NCBI GenBank assembly: GCA_002440825.1
Contig: DJVH01000096.1
Span: 100,862 to 164,861, forward strand
Origin: Bacteriovoracaceae bacterium UBA6261
GTDB lineage: Bacteria > Bdellovibrionota > Bacteriovoracia > Bacteriovoracales > Bacteriovoracaceae
Length of the DNA stretch: 64,000 bases
Direction: 5' to 3'
The position numbers and the translations under genes are program-made. The notes under the pieces were generated by a model. That model saw only the letters and a program-made list of their open reading frames with translations, made no database searches and was not told the origin of the DNA. Shown piece after piece: positions 17,658-26,808 of the stretch. The first letter of the stretch is position 1. The number at the start of each line of letters is the position of its first letter.

Positions 17658-18124
17658 GTCAGAAATTAACAATTAACTCACGCATTTTAGGGGATGAAGT
17701 TCACATTGAACTTGCAGGAGTCATTGATGAAGATGCGGCATTTGATAAAATCAAGAATCTGCAGATGGGCCGGTACTTTTTTGATTTCAATAAAATAACA
17801 ATGATCAATTCCTGCGGTATCCGTGAATGGATCAAATACCTTCAGGAAATAGAAGGAGCGAGAATTACTTACCTGAACTGCCCGCAAATTATCATTGAAC
17901 AGGTCAACATGGTCCACGGATTTATCAAAAAAGGTATTGATGTTGAATCATTCTATGCACCTTATTTCTGTCCGAACTGCGACACTGAAAAGAAAATACT
18001 TTTAAAAAATACAGAAGTTATCAATTTCAAGGCACCGGTTAAACAATGCAATACCTGCAAAGGCGACCTGGAATTTGATGCTATTGAAAAACAATATTTC
18101 AGTTTCTTGAGCCAAGGAAAATAG
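17654..18124 (+). CDS. STAS anti-sigma-antagonist-like protein with zinc ribbon
   Basis: A 156-aa protein. Residues 5-98 fit a STAS domain (anti-anti-sigma type), with Ser53 in INSCGIREW at the position phosphorylated in SpoIIAA/RsbV proteins. The usual Asp before it is replaced by Asn. Residues 104-140 carry a CPNC...CNTC pattern (Cys106, 109, 132, 135), a probable structural zinc ribbon that is not part of normal STAS proteins. Translationally coupled (ATGA) to the SpoIIE-ATPase gene, which is its probable phosphatase and kinase. The output partner is not encoded nearby; the following hybrid kinase may be one. STAS assignment is by fold-pattern reading. Confidence 0.75.
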   Translation: MSQKLTINSRILGDEVHIELAGVIDEDAAFDKIKNLQMGRYFFDFNKITMINSCGIREWIKYLQEIEGARITYLNCPQIIIEQVNMVHGFIKKGIDVESFYAPYFCPNCDTEKKILLKNTEVINFKAPVKQCNTCKGDLEFDAIEKQYFSFLSQGK

Positions 18125-18125
18125 A

Positions 18126-19634
18126 ATGGATTCTTTTGAATTTCTGGACGATCTTTTTGAACCGGTGATCGTTGCTGATCAGACCAATGGAATAGTCTAT
18201 TTTAACTCAAGTTTTTTAACTTTGTTCAAAACGACTCCGAGAGCGATGAAAAAAACCGAAGATTATAAAATGTATTTTTCGGCCATTGTTCCTGATTTTC
18301 CGTCTTTCTATGAAGAATTGCAAAAATCCAATCAGGCCATCAGTTCTGAGCTTACTTTTTTTCTTGAAGGGACTCTTTGCACAATCATCATCAAAGGAGT
18401 TATGAAAGAATCTGGTTATACAATTCTTCTTTTTAAAGATGTGACGGTTGAAAAGCAGTTGAATGACAAGTACCGCGCTCAGCTTGAAGAATTAAAAAAC
18501 ACTCATGCACAGATTATCCAATCTGATAAACTCAAAGTTATTGGCGAAATGACTGCCAATATTTCTCACGAGATCAACAATCCATTGACTGTCGCCGTCG
18601 GAAACGCCGAGCTTATTTCATTTGCTCTTGAGGCAGAAGACCTGAACAAACAAAGAGATTCTATTCAGAATTTTCACCGAAATATTGAACATTCGCTGGA
18701 AAGAATCAACAAAATCATCACCAATATGAAAGAGTATCTTCATAAAAATGAAGAGAAAAAAGAATATTGTAACGCTCAGGACATTATTGAAAAGGCGAAA
18801 GCTTTTGTCGCGCCTTCCTTGAAAGGAACGGACATAAAAGTTGAAACTCTGTTTAAAGGAAAGGCACCGATCCTTTTGGTCAATCAGGTTAAAATTGAAC
18901 AAGTGCTGGTCAACCTTATCAATAATGCCATTGATGTTTTACAGGAAAAGCATACGGCCGATCCCAAAGTTAATGTTGAGTGTGAAGTCGATGCCGGAGG
19001 AAATTTTGTCTACATCACCGTGACCGACAACGGTCCTGGCATTGCTCAGGAAGACAGAGACAAAATCTTCCAGACATTTTTCACGACTAAAGATATGGGT
19101 AAAGGAACAGGACTTGGCCTCTCCATTTCAAATAGAATAATTCAATCTCATCAGGGGAAAATTGAGCTGCTCGATACAAAAGTAGGAGCGAGCTTCAGAA
19201 TTACATTGCCTGCCATCGGCATCGCTGGCCATATGAACGGCAATTGGGAACGCATGATGAGCGACAGTGAGAATTTAACACGCGTTCTTGTCGTCGATAA
19301 TGAAATTAATATCCTCAATCTTTGTATGAATTTTTTAAGTGACGGCGATTTCCATTTTCTTGGGTCTACCAGTGCAGAAGAAGCCTTCGCCGAATTATCG
19401 CGCTCGGAAGTAGATCTTATTATCTCTGATGTCAAAATGCCCGGGATGGATGGGGAAGAGTTCATCAGAGAAATCAGAAGAAAAAATATAATGGTTCCAG
19501 TCTTGTTTATGACTTCAAAAGATTTCGTAGATAAATATAAGTCGCTTAAAAATGAGTTAGGCTTAAAGGGAATTATTATCAAGCCTTTTACTAAAGAAGA
19601 ATTGACTGGAGCGATAGACGCCGCTTTAAAATAA
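18126..19634 (+). CDS. PAS hybrid histidine kinase with C-terminal receiver
   Basis: A 502-aa soluble kinase with no membrane helix. An N-terminal PAS-like domain (about 1-110) is followed by a short coiled coil (112-135), HisKA with the phospho-His near residue 148 in ISHEINNPLTV, a HATPase domain (about 235-370, N box LVNLINNAIDV, G boxes DNGPGIA and GKGTGLGLSIS) and a receiver domain (about 384-502, phospho-Asp near 435 in ISDVKMPGMDG, Lys in IIIKPF). The ATG lies one base after the STAS stop, with AAGGA upstream. It is in the same operon as the SpoIIE-STAS pair and the receivers after it, suggesting integrated partner-switching and phosphorelay control. Confidence 0.92.
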   Translation: MDSFEFLDDLFEPVIVADQTNGIVYFNSSFLTLFKTTPRAMKKTEDYKMYFSAIVPDFPSFYEELQKSNQAISSELTFFLEGTLCTIIIKGVMKESGYTILLFKDVTVEKQLNDKYRAQLEELKNTHAQIIQSDKLKVIGEMTANISHEINNPLTVAVGNAELISFALEAEDLNKQRDSIQNFHRNIEHSLERINKIITNMKEYLHKNEEKKEYCNAQDIIEKAKAFVAPSLKGTDIKVETLFKGKAPILLVNQVKIEQVLVNLINNAIDVLQEKHTADPKVNVECEVDAGGNFVYITVTDNGPGIAQEDRDKIFQTFFTTKDMGKGTGLGLSISNRIIQSHQGKIELLDTKVGASFRITLPAIGIAGHMNGNWERMMSDSENLTRVLVVDNEINILNLCMNFLSDGDFHFLGSTSAEEAFAELSRSEVDLIISDVKMPGMDGEEFIREIRRKNIMVPVLFMTSKDFVDKYKSLKNELGLKGIIIKPFTKEELTGAIDAALK

Positions 19635-20027
19635 ATGAATAGTGTAAAAAAACTTACCATTCTTGTTGTCGATGATGATCCAAAAGTCAGAGAGCTGATT
19701 CAGAACTACTTCACGATGAGAGGAGAGGACATCAATTGTGTCATGGCCGCTGATACACAACAGGCGGTGATGAAACTTTCCAACCAGGAGTTTGATTTGG
19801 TTCTCATCGACAACGTGATGCCTGGTAAACTGGGAATTGATTTTGCTGTCACGTTAAAGCGATCTATTAAGTATGGCAAATTACCCATCGTTCTCATGTC
19901 GGGTGCTCTCCAACAAGATGATGTTTTAAAGGCCATTGATGCAGGCATCAGAGACATTCTGGTGAAACCCTTTTCTCTCAAGCAACTCAATGAAAAAATT
20001 CAAAGAGTCATGAAAAAATTCTCTTAA
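19635..20027 (+). CDS. single-domain response regulator
   Basis: A 130-aa CheY-like receiver with acidic pocket VVDDDP, phosphoacceptor Asp59 in LIDNVMPG, a Ser in VLMSGA and the conserved Lys in ILVKPF. There is no output domain. Its ATG follows the hybrid-kinase stop with no gap (TAAATG), so translation is coupled. It is the natural phosphate acceptor for that kinase, or a sink. It is close in layout to the receiver at 8400-8834. Confidence 0.92.
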   Translation: MNSVKKLTILVVDDDPKVRELIQNYFTMRGEDINCVMAADTQQAVMKLSNQEFDLVLIDNVMPGKLGIDFAVTLKRSIKYGKLPIVLMSGALQQDDVLKAIDAGIRDILVKPFSLKQLNEKIQRVMKKFS

Positions 20028-20135
20028 ACTTAATCCGTTGGTTGAGAAGTTTAAAAAAGAACCGGTAAAGTTAAATTTCTTTGCCCCGATAAAGAATATT
20101 ATAAATTGAGAATGTTTTTGAGAAATGGGGACCGT

Positions 20136-20504
20136 ATGAAAAAAGTTTTAATCGTTGATGATGAAAAAGACATAAGACATATCTTCGAAGAAATTTTCAG
20201 ACACGAACTTGAGTTTGACAGCGTCACTTTTGCTGCCGATGGACTTGAAGCATACACCGAATGTTCTCTCCAGAAATTTGATATCATCACCCTGGATCAC
20301 CACATGCCCTTTTTACAGGGGGCGGAGTTTTTAACGGCCTTGAGAAACAAGCCAGGCATCAATCAATTTACGCCTGTGATTATGGTTTCTGCCTACCTTC
20401 CTGAACTGCCGGAAACAATCAAGACGATTGAAAATACTTTTTTCATCGATAAACCTGTCGACTTCACCAGACTCAGCCGTTACGTTAATATGGCCGTTAA
20501 ATAA
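20136..20504 (+). CDS. single-domain response regulator
   Basis: A 122-aa receiver: acidic pocket IVDDEKD, phosphoacceptor Asp54 in ITLDHHMPF, a Ser in VMVSAY and Lys in FIDKPVD. No DNA-binding or other output domain. The ATG at 20136 starts the conserved fold exactly; an in-frame TTG at 20106 would add ten residues with no support. It lies 108 nt after the previous receiver and may have its own promoter in that gap, where A+T-rich TATTATAAA occurs (20097-20105) without a clear -35. It ends 6 nt from the 3' end of the convergent frameshifted gene. Confidence 0.9.
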   Translation: MKKVLIVDDEKDIRHIFEEIFRHELEFDSVTFAADGLEAYTECSLQKFDIITLDHHMPFLQGAEFLTALRNKPGINQFTPVIMVSAYLPELPETIKTIENTFFIDKPVDFTRLSRYVNMAVK

Positions 20505-20510
20505 GAGAAA

Positions 20511-21238
20511 TCAATGTTGTTCTTTTTTATATTTTAAATTTTTTAATCCTATTTGAAATTCATCCGGTATCAGATTGAATTCAACATCAGCATCGATGGT
20601 TACTGTTTCACAGTTTTCTTCACACTTGGGTACATATCCATCAACCGAAAGTTTATACGATTGTTCCCCGTCGATTTTATCCAGACCGTAAATGAGGGCC
20701 TTGTTATAAAGAGTCTGACGCTGATCCAGTTAAGCTTCTTATTGATTTCGTCGCGAAAAATATCTTTCAGATCAAAATGCTTCAAGAGTGTGGTTGCTTT
20801 GTCTGTCTTTTCGACAATAAAAACATCGCTGAAAAAATTATCCCACTTCCAGTTCTGACTCAATAAAACCGCCGTCTGATTTTCGCCCAGGCCGGGAACG
20901 TCTGGAAGCTTGATCATTGAAACCGAGTAATGATTGCCAAGCGTATAATTGCCGATTCGTCCAAAGAAAGATTCAGAAGGAATTTCGGAGAGAATGATTT
21001 CGCGCTCTATGTCGACCAGGTAATTCACAAACATATTGTCGTATTTTTTTAAAAACGCGAGGATGGAATCGTCACTTTGTTCAACCATTTCAAAATCAAC
21101 CGGAACATCTCTTACTCCCCAGGCAATGGCCAGGCCATCTGAGGTGGCCGTTTCCGGATTGATTCTGTACCAGCGTGTTCTTGCCAGAACAGTTGCAGAA
21201 AAGAGAAACAAACAAATCAAGAGCAGTGTTTTTTTCAA
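20511..21238 (-). pseudogene. exported protein of unknown function, frameshifted
   Basis: The first part (21238 down to about 20730) encodes a signal peptide (residues 1-19, cleavage after VLA) and a soluble domain of unknown family. As it stands, the frame then runs 40-odd residues to a stop at 20600 with low-complexity nonsense. A -1 shift near 20727-20735 instead gives a natural continuation reading LDQRQTLYNKALIYGLDKID, then a CEENC motif and a Lys-rich end at 20511-20513. So the original gene was about 240 aa, and one base has been lost, or the assembly is wrong. No slippery heptamer suggests programmed shifting. The upstream ATG is good. Function cannot be named. Confidence 0.75.
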
Positions 21239-21336
21239 GCAGATCTCCTAAAAAGAATGAGTGGCGTGACTATAAAACCACTGTTTGCTTTCAGGCCATG
21301 ATCTTTTACATAGAAAAAAGTTCTGGCTTCTTAAGA

Positions 21337-21342
21337 TATAAT
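21337..21342 (+). promoter_or_regulatory. -10 TATAAT upstream of the beta-propeller gene
   Basis: A consensus TATAAT lies about 70 nt before the ATG at 21414. The expected -35 position is an A-run, so the promoter would be weak or activator-dependent. Confidence 0.4.
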
Positions 21343-21413
21343 ATATTTCTCAAGCTGACCCCGGTCTGACAAACTCTCGTCCTACGTAAAACTTGTGAGT
21401 TCGTGGAGGTTTG

Positions 21414-22805
21414 ATGAAAGCACAAAAAGTAGCGGCCTTAGGTTTTTTTTTGTTCGCAATAATAGTCAAAGCGAACGCTACGCCTTTGGATTTAAAAAAC
21501 ACCTCTACAAAGAATTTTTTGATCTCGACAGCACCAACTGGTTGCATGCCCAAAGGGATCAAACTGGACCCGGTAGGGACTTCTCTCTATGTGGCAGAGA
21601 TGTGCGGGAAGACGATGCCTGGGACGGGGAAGAGAGTTCCCTCAGCTTCCATTTTCGATATCGAGACGAAGAAGCTTAGTAAAACCATTGTTACGCCTGT
21701 AGGAACCCGCGACGGCATTCTTGCCAATACAGAAGTCGAGTTTTCTCTGGATGAACAATGGGCGATGATCACGAGAGCAGAAGGCGACAGCAATTCAGAA
21801 ATTTTCAAGAATATGGGACTTCTGACGATTGTGGATTCTGAATTGCAGAAGGTATCCAAATATGTCCCGCTTTATGGACAAGGCTCAAAGATCATTGCTA
21901 CAAGACCCTTTGTTCCAGGTGAATCTCCAAGAAAGCAGATTGTTTATGTTGCCAATTATTTTTCTGATGACATCAGCATCGTCGATGTGGCCGGTTTGCA
22001 CCGCGATCTTGTTCTCGACGGATCTTCTCTTTATAAAGGGAAGATTGAGCTGCACACCAATTTTAAAAATCCTCATTCGCGCGCTTATTTTATTGCTCCC
22101 CGGGGAATTGCTTTTACCCCTGATGGAAAATACGCGTTTATTCTGGCCACCGAAACAGGAAGCTTGATTATTCTCGATGCTGTCAATCACCGCCAAATTG
22201 CAGAGCTTGCACCCATAAACTCACAAACAGTAGGAAGAGAATTGAATGTCCGCCACGTCGTGGTTTCAAGAGACGGCTCAACGGCCTATCTTAGCCATAT
22301 GAGAGGCAACGCGATTTCCAGAATCAATCTGAAAAAACTTGTCAGAGCAGTTGAAAATCTTTCCAGTAAAGGTCCAAATGCAACACTTCCGGAAACGCTT
22401 TGGGACGATCTGCTGATTCCCTTTAACACCAGTGCAGGGTCAAAGAAAATTCTCGTCCTTGAATCTTACCCCCTTGACCATCCAAATTTTCCGGGGAAAA
22501 CGTGGTCTCTGGCCCATCCAAATACCATTGTTCTGGATCCAGTGAGAAACCGCTATCTCTATGTATCAAGTAGAACGACGACTACGGAAAATGATTCTAG
22601 AGTCGATCCTAAAATAATGGGCAAGATTGACATCGTCGATCTGGAAAAAGACAGAGTGGTGTATACACTAGTTGGCGGTGCTCAGCCGACGGCACTGGAA
22701 GTGAGCCACGATAATCGTCTGCTCATTTCCAGTGGATTTATTAATGATCGTTTGTATTTCTTTGATTTGAAAAAGATTCTTTCACTTTATGAAAAAGGCG
22801 AATAA
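21414..22805 (+). CDS. exported beta-propeller (YVTN-like) protein
   Basis: A 463-aa protein with a signal peptide (about residues 1-22, cleavage after ANA). The body repeats the YVTN/lactonase-type blade pattern: GIKLDPVGTSLYVAEM, GIAFTPDGKYAFILA, HVVVSRDGSTAYLSH, TIVLDPVRNRYLYVSS and ALEVSHDNRLLISSG. It should fold as a six- or seven-bladed beta-propeller in the periplasm or outside the cell. Two early Cys residues (in PTGCMP and AEMCGK) could form a disulfide. The ATG at 21414 is set by GGAGG (21405-21409). The substrate or partner is unknown. Its stop abuts the stop of the convergent tpx gene. Confidence 0.82.
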   Translation: MKAQKVAALGFFLFAIIVKANATPLDLKNTSTKNFLISTAPTGCMPKGIKLDPVGTSLYVAEMCGKTMPGTGKRVPSASIFDIETKKLSKTIVTPVGTRDGILANTEVEFSLDEQWAMITRAEGDSNSEIFKNMGLLTIVDSELQKVSKYVPLYGQGSKIIATRPFVPGESPRKQIVYVANYFSDDISIVDVAGLHRDLVLDGSSLYKGKIELHTNFKNPHSRAYFIAPRGIAFTPDGKYAFILATETGSLIILDAVNHRQIAELAPINSQTVGRELNVRHVVVSRDGSTAYLSHMRGNAISRINLKKLVRAVENLSSKGPNATLPETLWDDLLIPFNTSAGSKKILVLESYPLDHPNFPGKTWSLAHPNTIVLDPVRNRYLYVSSRTTTTENDSRVDPKIMGKIDIVDLEKDRVVYTLVGGAQPTALEVSHDNRLLISSGFINDRLYFFDLKKILSLYEKGE

Positions 22806-23303
22806 TTAAATTTTCAGTGCATCGAGAAGCAATTCATAGTTTGGCTCATTCACGAGATCTGCCACTTGTTCAGTGTATTTGATTTCGTTTTTATCATTGA
22901 TCAAAATAACAACTCGTGAGCACAGTCCACGTAGTGGTCCGTCTGTCATCTGGACAGGATAGTGTTTGAAAAAATCCGAACGAAAAAGAGATCCCATTTC
23001 GACATTCTTGATTCCTTCAGCTCCGCAGAAGCGGTTGTGAGCAAAAGGAAGATCCATTGAAAGATTGAGTATGGTTGTATTTCCGAAATCCGTGGCGTCT
23101 TTGTTAAATTTGCGAACACTCATGGCGCATGTTCCAGTGTCAATACTTGGAAAAATGTTGAGAATTTTATTCCCTTTGAGGGAATAGAGATTCACTTCGC
23201 TTAAATCAGTTTTGGTGTAAGTAAAATCGTGGGCGAGTGAACCAACGTCCGGAAGAGTTCCGTATGTATGAATGTCCTGGCCTCTCAAATGAATTTTCGT
23301 CAT
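22806..23303 (-). CDS. tpx: thiol peroxidase
   Basis: A 165-aa atypical 2-Cys peroxiredoxin that reduces hydrogen peroxide and organic peroxides using thioredoxin. The peroxidatic Cys59 is in PSIDTGTCAMSVRKF and the resolving Cys93 in DLPFAHNRFCGAEG, both nearly identical to the E. coli Tpx motifs. There is no signal peptide, whereas some Tpx proteins are periplasmic. The start is the ATG at 23303 behind AAGGAGA; a TTG directly before it is less likely. It is a single-gene unit, convergent with the propeller gene. Confidence 0.95.
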   Translation of the reverse strand: MTKIHLRGQDIHTYGTLPDVGSLAHDFTYTKTDLSEVNLYSLKGNKILNIFPSIDTGTCAMSVRKFNKDATDFGNTTILNLSMDLPFAHNRFCGAEGIKNVEMGSLFRSDFFKHYPVQMTDGPLRGLCSRVVILINDKNEIKYTEQVADLVNEPNYELLLDALKI

Positions 23304-23357
23304 CAACTTTCTCCTTGTTTAAACTGTATAGAGTATAACTCAGAGAGTGGAAGACGA

Positions 23358-26300
23358 CTAGGCGATTGGAAGTTCTATAATGAAACTAGTATGAGGATTT
23401 TTCGAATCGTAATAGAGTTTTCCTTTATGATCTTCAATGAGTCCTTTTGAAATGGAAAGCCCGAGTCCTGTTCCTTTTCCAACTTTTTTAGTTGTAAAAA
23501 ATGGTGTCATAATTTTTTCAACAATTTGAGGGGAGATTCCTGAACCGCTGTCCGTAATGCAGATTTTGCAATAACCGCTTTCTTTGAGAACAGTCACCTC
23601 AACCCATCGCTTGTCGAGAAATTCCACAGCGTCGTAAGCGTTGTTTAAAAGATTAATCAGCACCTGTAGCAGCTGCGAAGGACGTCCCATTACATAGATT
23701 TTTTCTTGCAATTGAATATTAATTTTCAACTCGACAGAATTGAACCGGTAGCGCTCTTTGCTCAGTTCGAGTGTTTCAATGATTAGAGGAAGCACTTCAA
23801 TTTTTTCCATCTCATCTTTTTCTGCATTTCGTGAAAAGGCGGAAAGACCTTTGATTATGGCGGCAATTCTTTTGGCCGTTGTTTCAATGACAGTTAAACT
23901 CTCAGTCGCCTCAGGATTGGCTTCCATTCTCCGTTTTAATTGAGAGATTTTGCCGATAATAATTGCAAGAGGATTATTGATCTCGTGAGCAATACCTCCG
24001 GCCATCTCACCCAATGAAGACATTTTAGCAGCGGCCACGAGCCTTTCTCTTTGGGCCATCAAAGCGCTTTCGGCCTGTTTTCTCTCTGTAATGTCCCGTA
24101 CGCTTGCATGGATACACTTATCGCCGTCATAATTAAAAACGTTGAGGGTGACTTCAGCAGGAAAGACTTCTCCTGATTTTTTTTTGTGAAGCCATTCGAA
24201 TTGCACGCGGCCGTTTTCAAAAGCCTTGTTGATATAATAAAGAGATTTGTTCCTTGAGTCCGAGCCGTCAGGCTGATAAGGAGGAGAAAATTCCGCCGGA
24301 TGCATTCCTAGAAATTCACCTTTGGTCGGATAACCAAACACATCCAGCGCAGGGCTGTTGCAATCGATTAAACGATCGTGCTGCCATAGGAGCAAAGCAT
24401 CCGAAGAACTGTCATATACAGTCTGAAGTCGGGCGCGCTGGCGTTCAAGTTCGTGTTCGGCTTCTTTAAAAGAGGTGATGTCCGAAAGAGTTCCAAGCAT
24501 TCTCAATGGTGAATGATCTGGAGTTCTTGAAACAATCATTCCTCGCGCCAGAATCCATTTATAAGATCCGTCATTTTTTCGTACACGCTTTTCAACGACA
24601 AAAGGTTTTCCAAATTTGATGTGTTCTTCAACTCCTTTGGCAATGGCGGCCCTGTCATCCGGATGAATAAAATCGAGCCAGCCTTCAAGGCCTCCACCAA
24701 ATTCTGTTTTTTCATAGCCGAGAATATCTTTAAATCGCTCGGTGAATTTAAAACGGCCGCTTGGAATATCCCAATCCCAGGCGCAGTCTCCTGCCCCTTG
24801 AAGAGCATACTTCCACAATTCCTCGCTCTCTTTCAGGTCGGCCGTTTTCTGGTCCGCCAGCAAAAGAGCGTTCTTCTTAACATTTTGAAGTGAGACAATA
24901 AAAAAACCAATGAGCAAACTGATAACTGAGGCGATGGCCCCGGCCCACGAAGAGAGAATGTCCAGTGAAGAATAAAAGTGGGAACTTCGGCGGAAAGTGA
25001 ATTGGAAAATCCGGTTTCCTACTCTTAGTGAGCTTTTTAATTCTTCTTGTTCAGGAACAGAATCAAAACCAGGTGATGACGCGAGAAGATCACCATCTTT
25101 GTCACTGACTTTGAAAAGAATTTCTTTGTAAGTCGTTTCATTGAAAATGGAATCAAAAAAGGGCCTGGCTTTCAGGGGAGTATAAATCCAGCCAATGATG
25201 CGCTCTCTTCTCTCGTCGATATTGACCGGAGCAGGGCCATTGGTAAAAAGGGGATAATAGAGAAGAAAGGCAGGCTCTTTTTTTGGATCATCAAGGAGAA
25301 CTATTTTTTCAGTAATAGTTGGAGTACCCATATCGCGGGCGAGGTCCGCTCCGGATTTTCTTGTTTCTTCTGAAGCGAGATCAAGACCTATTTTAAATTT
25401 ATTCGATTCTCTCGGTTCAATAAATGTGACGATGTAAAGTTCATCGTTCTGACGGGCCTTTTCTAATTGCTCTGCTGTCAGTCCAGGCAGAGTGATATAA
25501 GTAAAGTCAGGAGCGTGGTCTTTTCTGGTTTGTTTAACGAAGGCATCCAGGTTTTTTCTTCTGACCTTAAAAACGACACCGAGTCCGTCTATGCCGGGAA
25601 GTTTCGCTTCGAAATTGCCATGGGAAAGAAAAGCTTTCCATTCATCGCGTTCAACCGTTTCACTCGCCGCAAAAAGACCTGTCCCGCTCTGTAAAGCAGA
25701 AAAGTAGAGATTCAGCCTGGCCTCAACCATAGGCTCGACAGTTCCGACAATCTGACTGAAATGTTTGTCCGATTCGTGAGTGGACTTGAGATAAAAACCA
25801 AAGAAAAAAAGACCGGCAAGAAGCCAGGAAATAAAAAGGATAAGACCGGGTTGCTTCAATGGATAATTTTTCTTCAAATCTCTCATCATGAGCGAACACA
25901 TTCCGATACTCAATGTGAAGAGCTCAAGATTGATTAAGTTGGAATTGAGAGTTCCATATTTAAAAACACCGTATCCGAATTTTGCGGAAAAAACACCAAA
26001 GATAGAAATCAAAACAGCGGTGAGAGCAATTCCTTTTTCACCAGAAACGGCCACAACCCAGAATAAAAAGGGAAAAACGAAAAACATATAGGTCGAGCCT
26101 TCACTGCGGATAAAGATAATCCACATGAGAAAAAAACCAACCAGAATAAGGGCGAGAAGATGAAGGAGAGAAGGCGTATTCTCATTAGGCGATTCTTCTT
26201 TGGTAAAAAAGGCCTGAATGAAAGGGAAAAAAATCACTGTGCCGAGAGCGTCTCCGGTAAACCAGGTTATCCAGATATAATTAAATTGTTCCCAGGAAGC

Positions 26301-26735
26301 ATTTCCAACCATGACATGCGAAAGGCTTCCTATGCTGGCGCTGATAAAAGAACTCACGAATGCGACCACAAAAATTCCGACCGTACGTTTGTGCAAACCA
26401 AATTGTCCATTCGGTTTGAGGAAATAGTTCAAGAGCTGAAGTCCAACGACTGCATGCAAAGTATTGCCGACTGTAATGAACGCACTTCCGGCAAGTGAAA
26501 CATCACTGGAGAAATTAGCAGCAAATGCTCCCATTGCAATGGCGGGCCAGTATTGAACACCAAAGAAATACAAAAGACCAAGGGCCAGGCCAGTGGCAGG
26601 CCAGAAAGGAGAAACGGCTTGATTTAATGTGGCCACAGTGAGACCGAGTCTCGCCGTAAGAAAATACAGAAGCGCGAAAACAAATGTTTTCCCAATTGAA
26701 TTGTTTTTGAATTTCTCATTCTGCACTTTAAACAT
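23358..26735 (-). CDS. MASE1-CHASE-PAS-PAS sensor histidine kinase
   Basis: An 1125-aa membrane kinase. An N-terminal MASE1 domain (about 14-300) has eight or so membrane helices, and one more helix leads into an extracytoplasmic CHASE domain (about 325-560, with ERDEWKAF, GIDGLGVVF and a FIEPRES segment). Another helix (about 605-625), two PAS domains (about 645-770 and 775-895), a short coiled coil, HisKA with His917 in IAHEINNPLAI, and an HATPase ending GKGTGLGLSISKGL follow. CHASE domains bind small extracellular ligands; MASE1 is a membrane sensor of unknown ligand. No receiver or regulator is adjacent, so it is an orphan kinase. The right-edge kinase at 62741 shares its C-terminal type. 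Confidence 0.93.
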   Translation of the reverse strand: MFKVQNEKFKNNSIGKTFVFALLYFLTARLGLTVATLNQAVSPFWPATGLALGLLYFFGVQYWPAIAMGAFAANFSSDVSLAGSAFITVGNTLHAVVGLQLLNYFLKPNGQFGLHKRTVGIFVVAFVSSFISASIGSLSHVMVGNASWEQFNYIWITWFTGDALGTVIFFPFIQAFFTKEESPNENTPSLLHLLALILVGFFLMWIIFIRSEGSTYMFFVFPFLFWVVAVSGEKGIALTAVLISIFGVFSAKFGYGVFKYGTLNSNLINLELFTLSIGMCSLMMRDLKKNYPLKQPGLILFISWLLAGLFFFGFYLKSTHESDKHFSQIVGTVEPMVEARLNLYFSALQSGTGLFAASETVERDEWKAFLSHGNFEAKLPGIDGLGVVFKVRRKNLDAFVKQTRKDHAPDFTYITLPGLTAEQLEKARQNDELYIVTFIEPRESNKFKIGLDLASEETRKSGADLARDMGTPTITEKIVLLDDPKKEPAFLLYYPLFTNGPAPVNIDERRERIIGWIYTPLKARPFFDSIFNETTYKEILFKVSDKDGDLLASSPGFDSVPEQEELKSSLRVGNRIFQFTFRRSSHFYSSLDILSSWAGAIASVISLLIGFFIVSLQNVKKNALLLADQKTADLKESEELWKYALQGAGDCAWDWDIPSGRFKFTERFKDILGYEKTEFGGGLEGWLDFIHPDDRAAIAKGVEEHIKFGKPFVVEKRVRKNDGSYKWILARGMIVSRTPDHSPLRMLGTLSDITSFKEAEHELERQRARLQTVYDSSSDALLLWQHDRLIDCNSPALDVFGYPTKGEFLGMHPAEFSPPYQPDGSDSRNKSLYYINKAFENGRVQFEWLHKKKSGEVFPAEVTLNVFNYDGDKCIHASVRDITERKQAESALMAQRERLVAAAKMSSLGEMAGGIAHEINNPLAIIIGKISQLKRRMEANPEATESLTVIETTAKRIAAIIKGLSAFSRNAEKDEMEKIEVLPLIIETLELSKERYRFNSVELKINIQLQEKIYVMGRPSQLLQVLINLLNNAYDAVEFLDKRWVEVTVLKESGYCKICITDSGSGISPQIVEKIMTPFFTTKKVGKGTGLGLSISKGLIEDHKGKLYYDSKNPHTSFIIELPIA

Positions 26736-26808
26736 TGAACTAATAGGTTTACCATTTTATCTCTGATTACCATAGAAATTATTGAGTCCTGTTGGAGAAT
26801 ATTAGATT

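Noticed and set aside
20600..20730. The in-frame C-terminus of the exported protein ending at 20600
   Set aside because: Its sequence is unconvincing, while the -1 frame over the same DNA continues with protein-like sequence to 20511.
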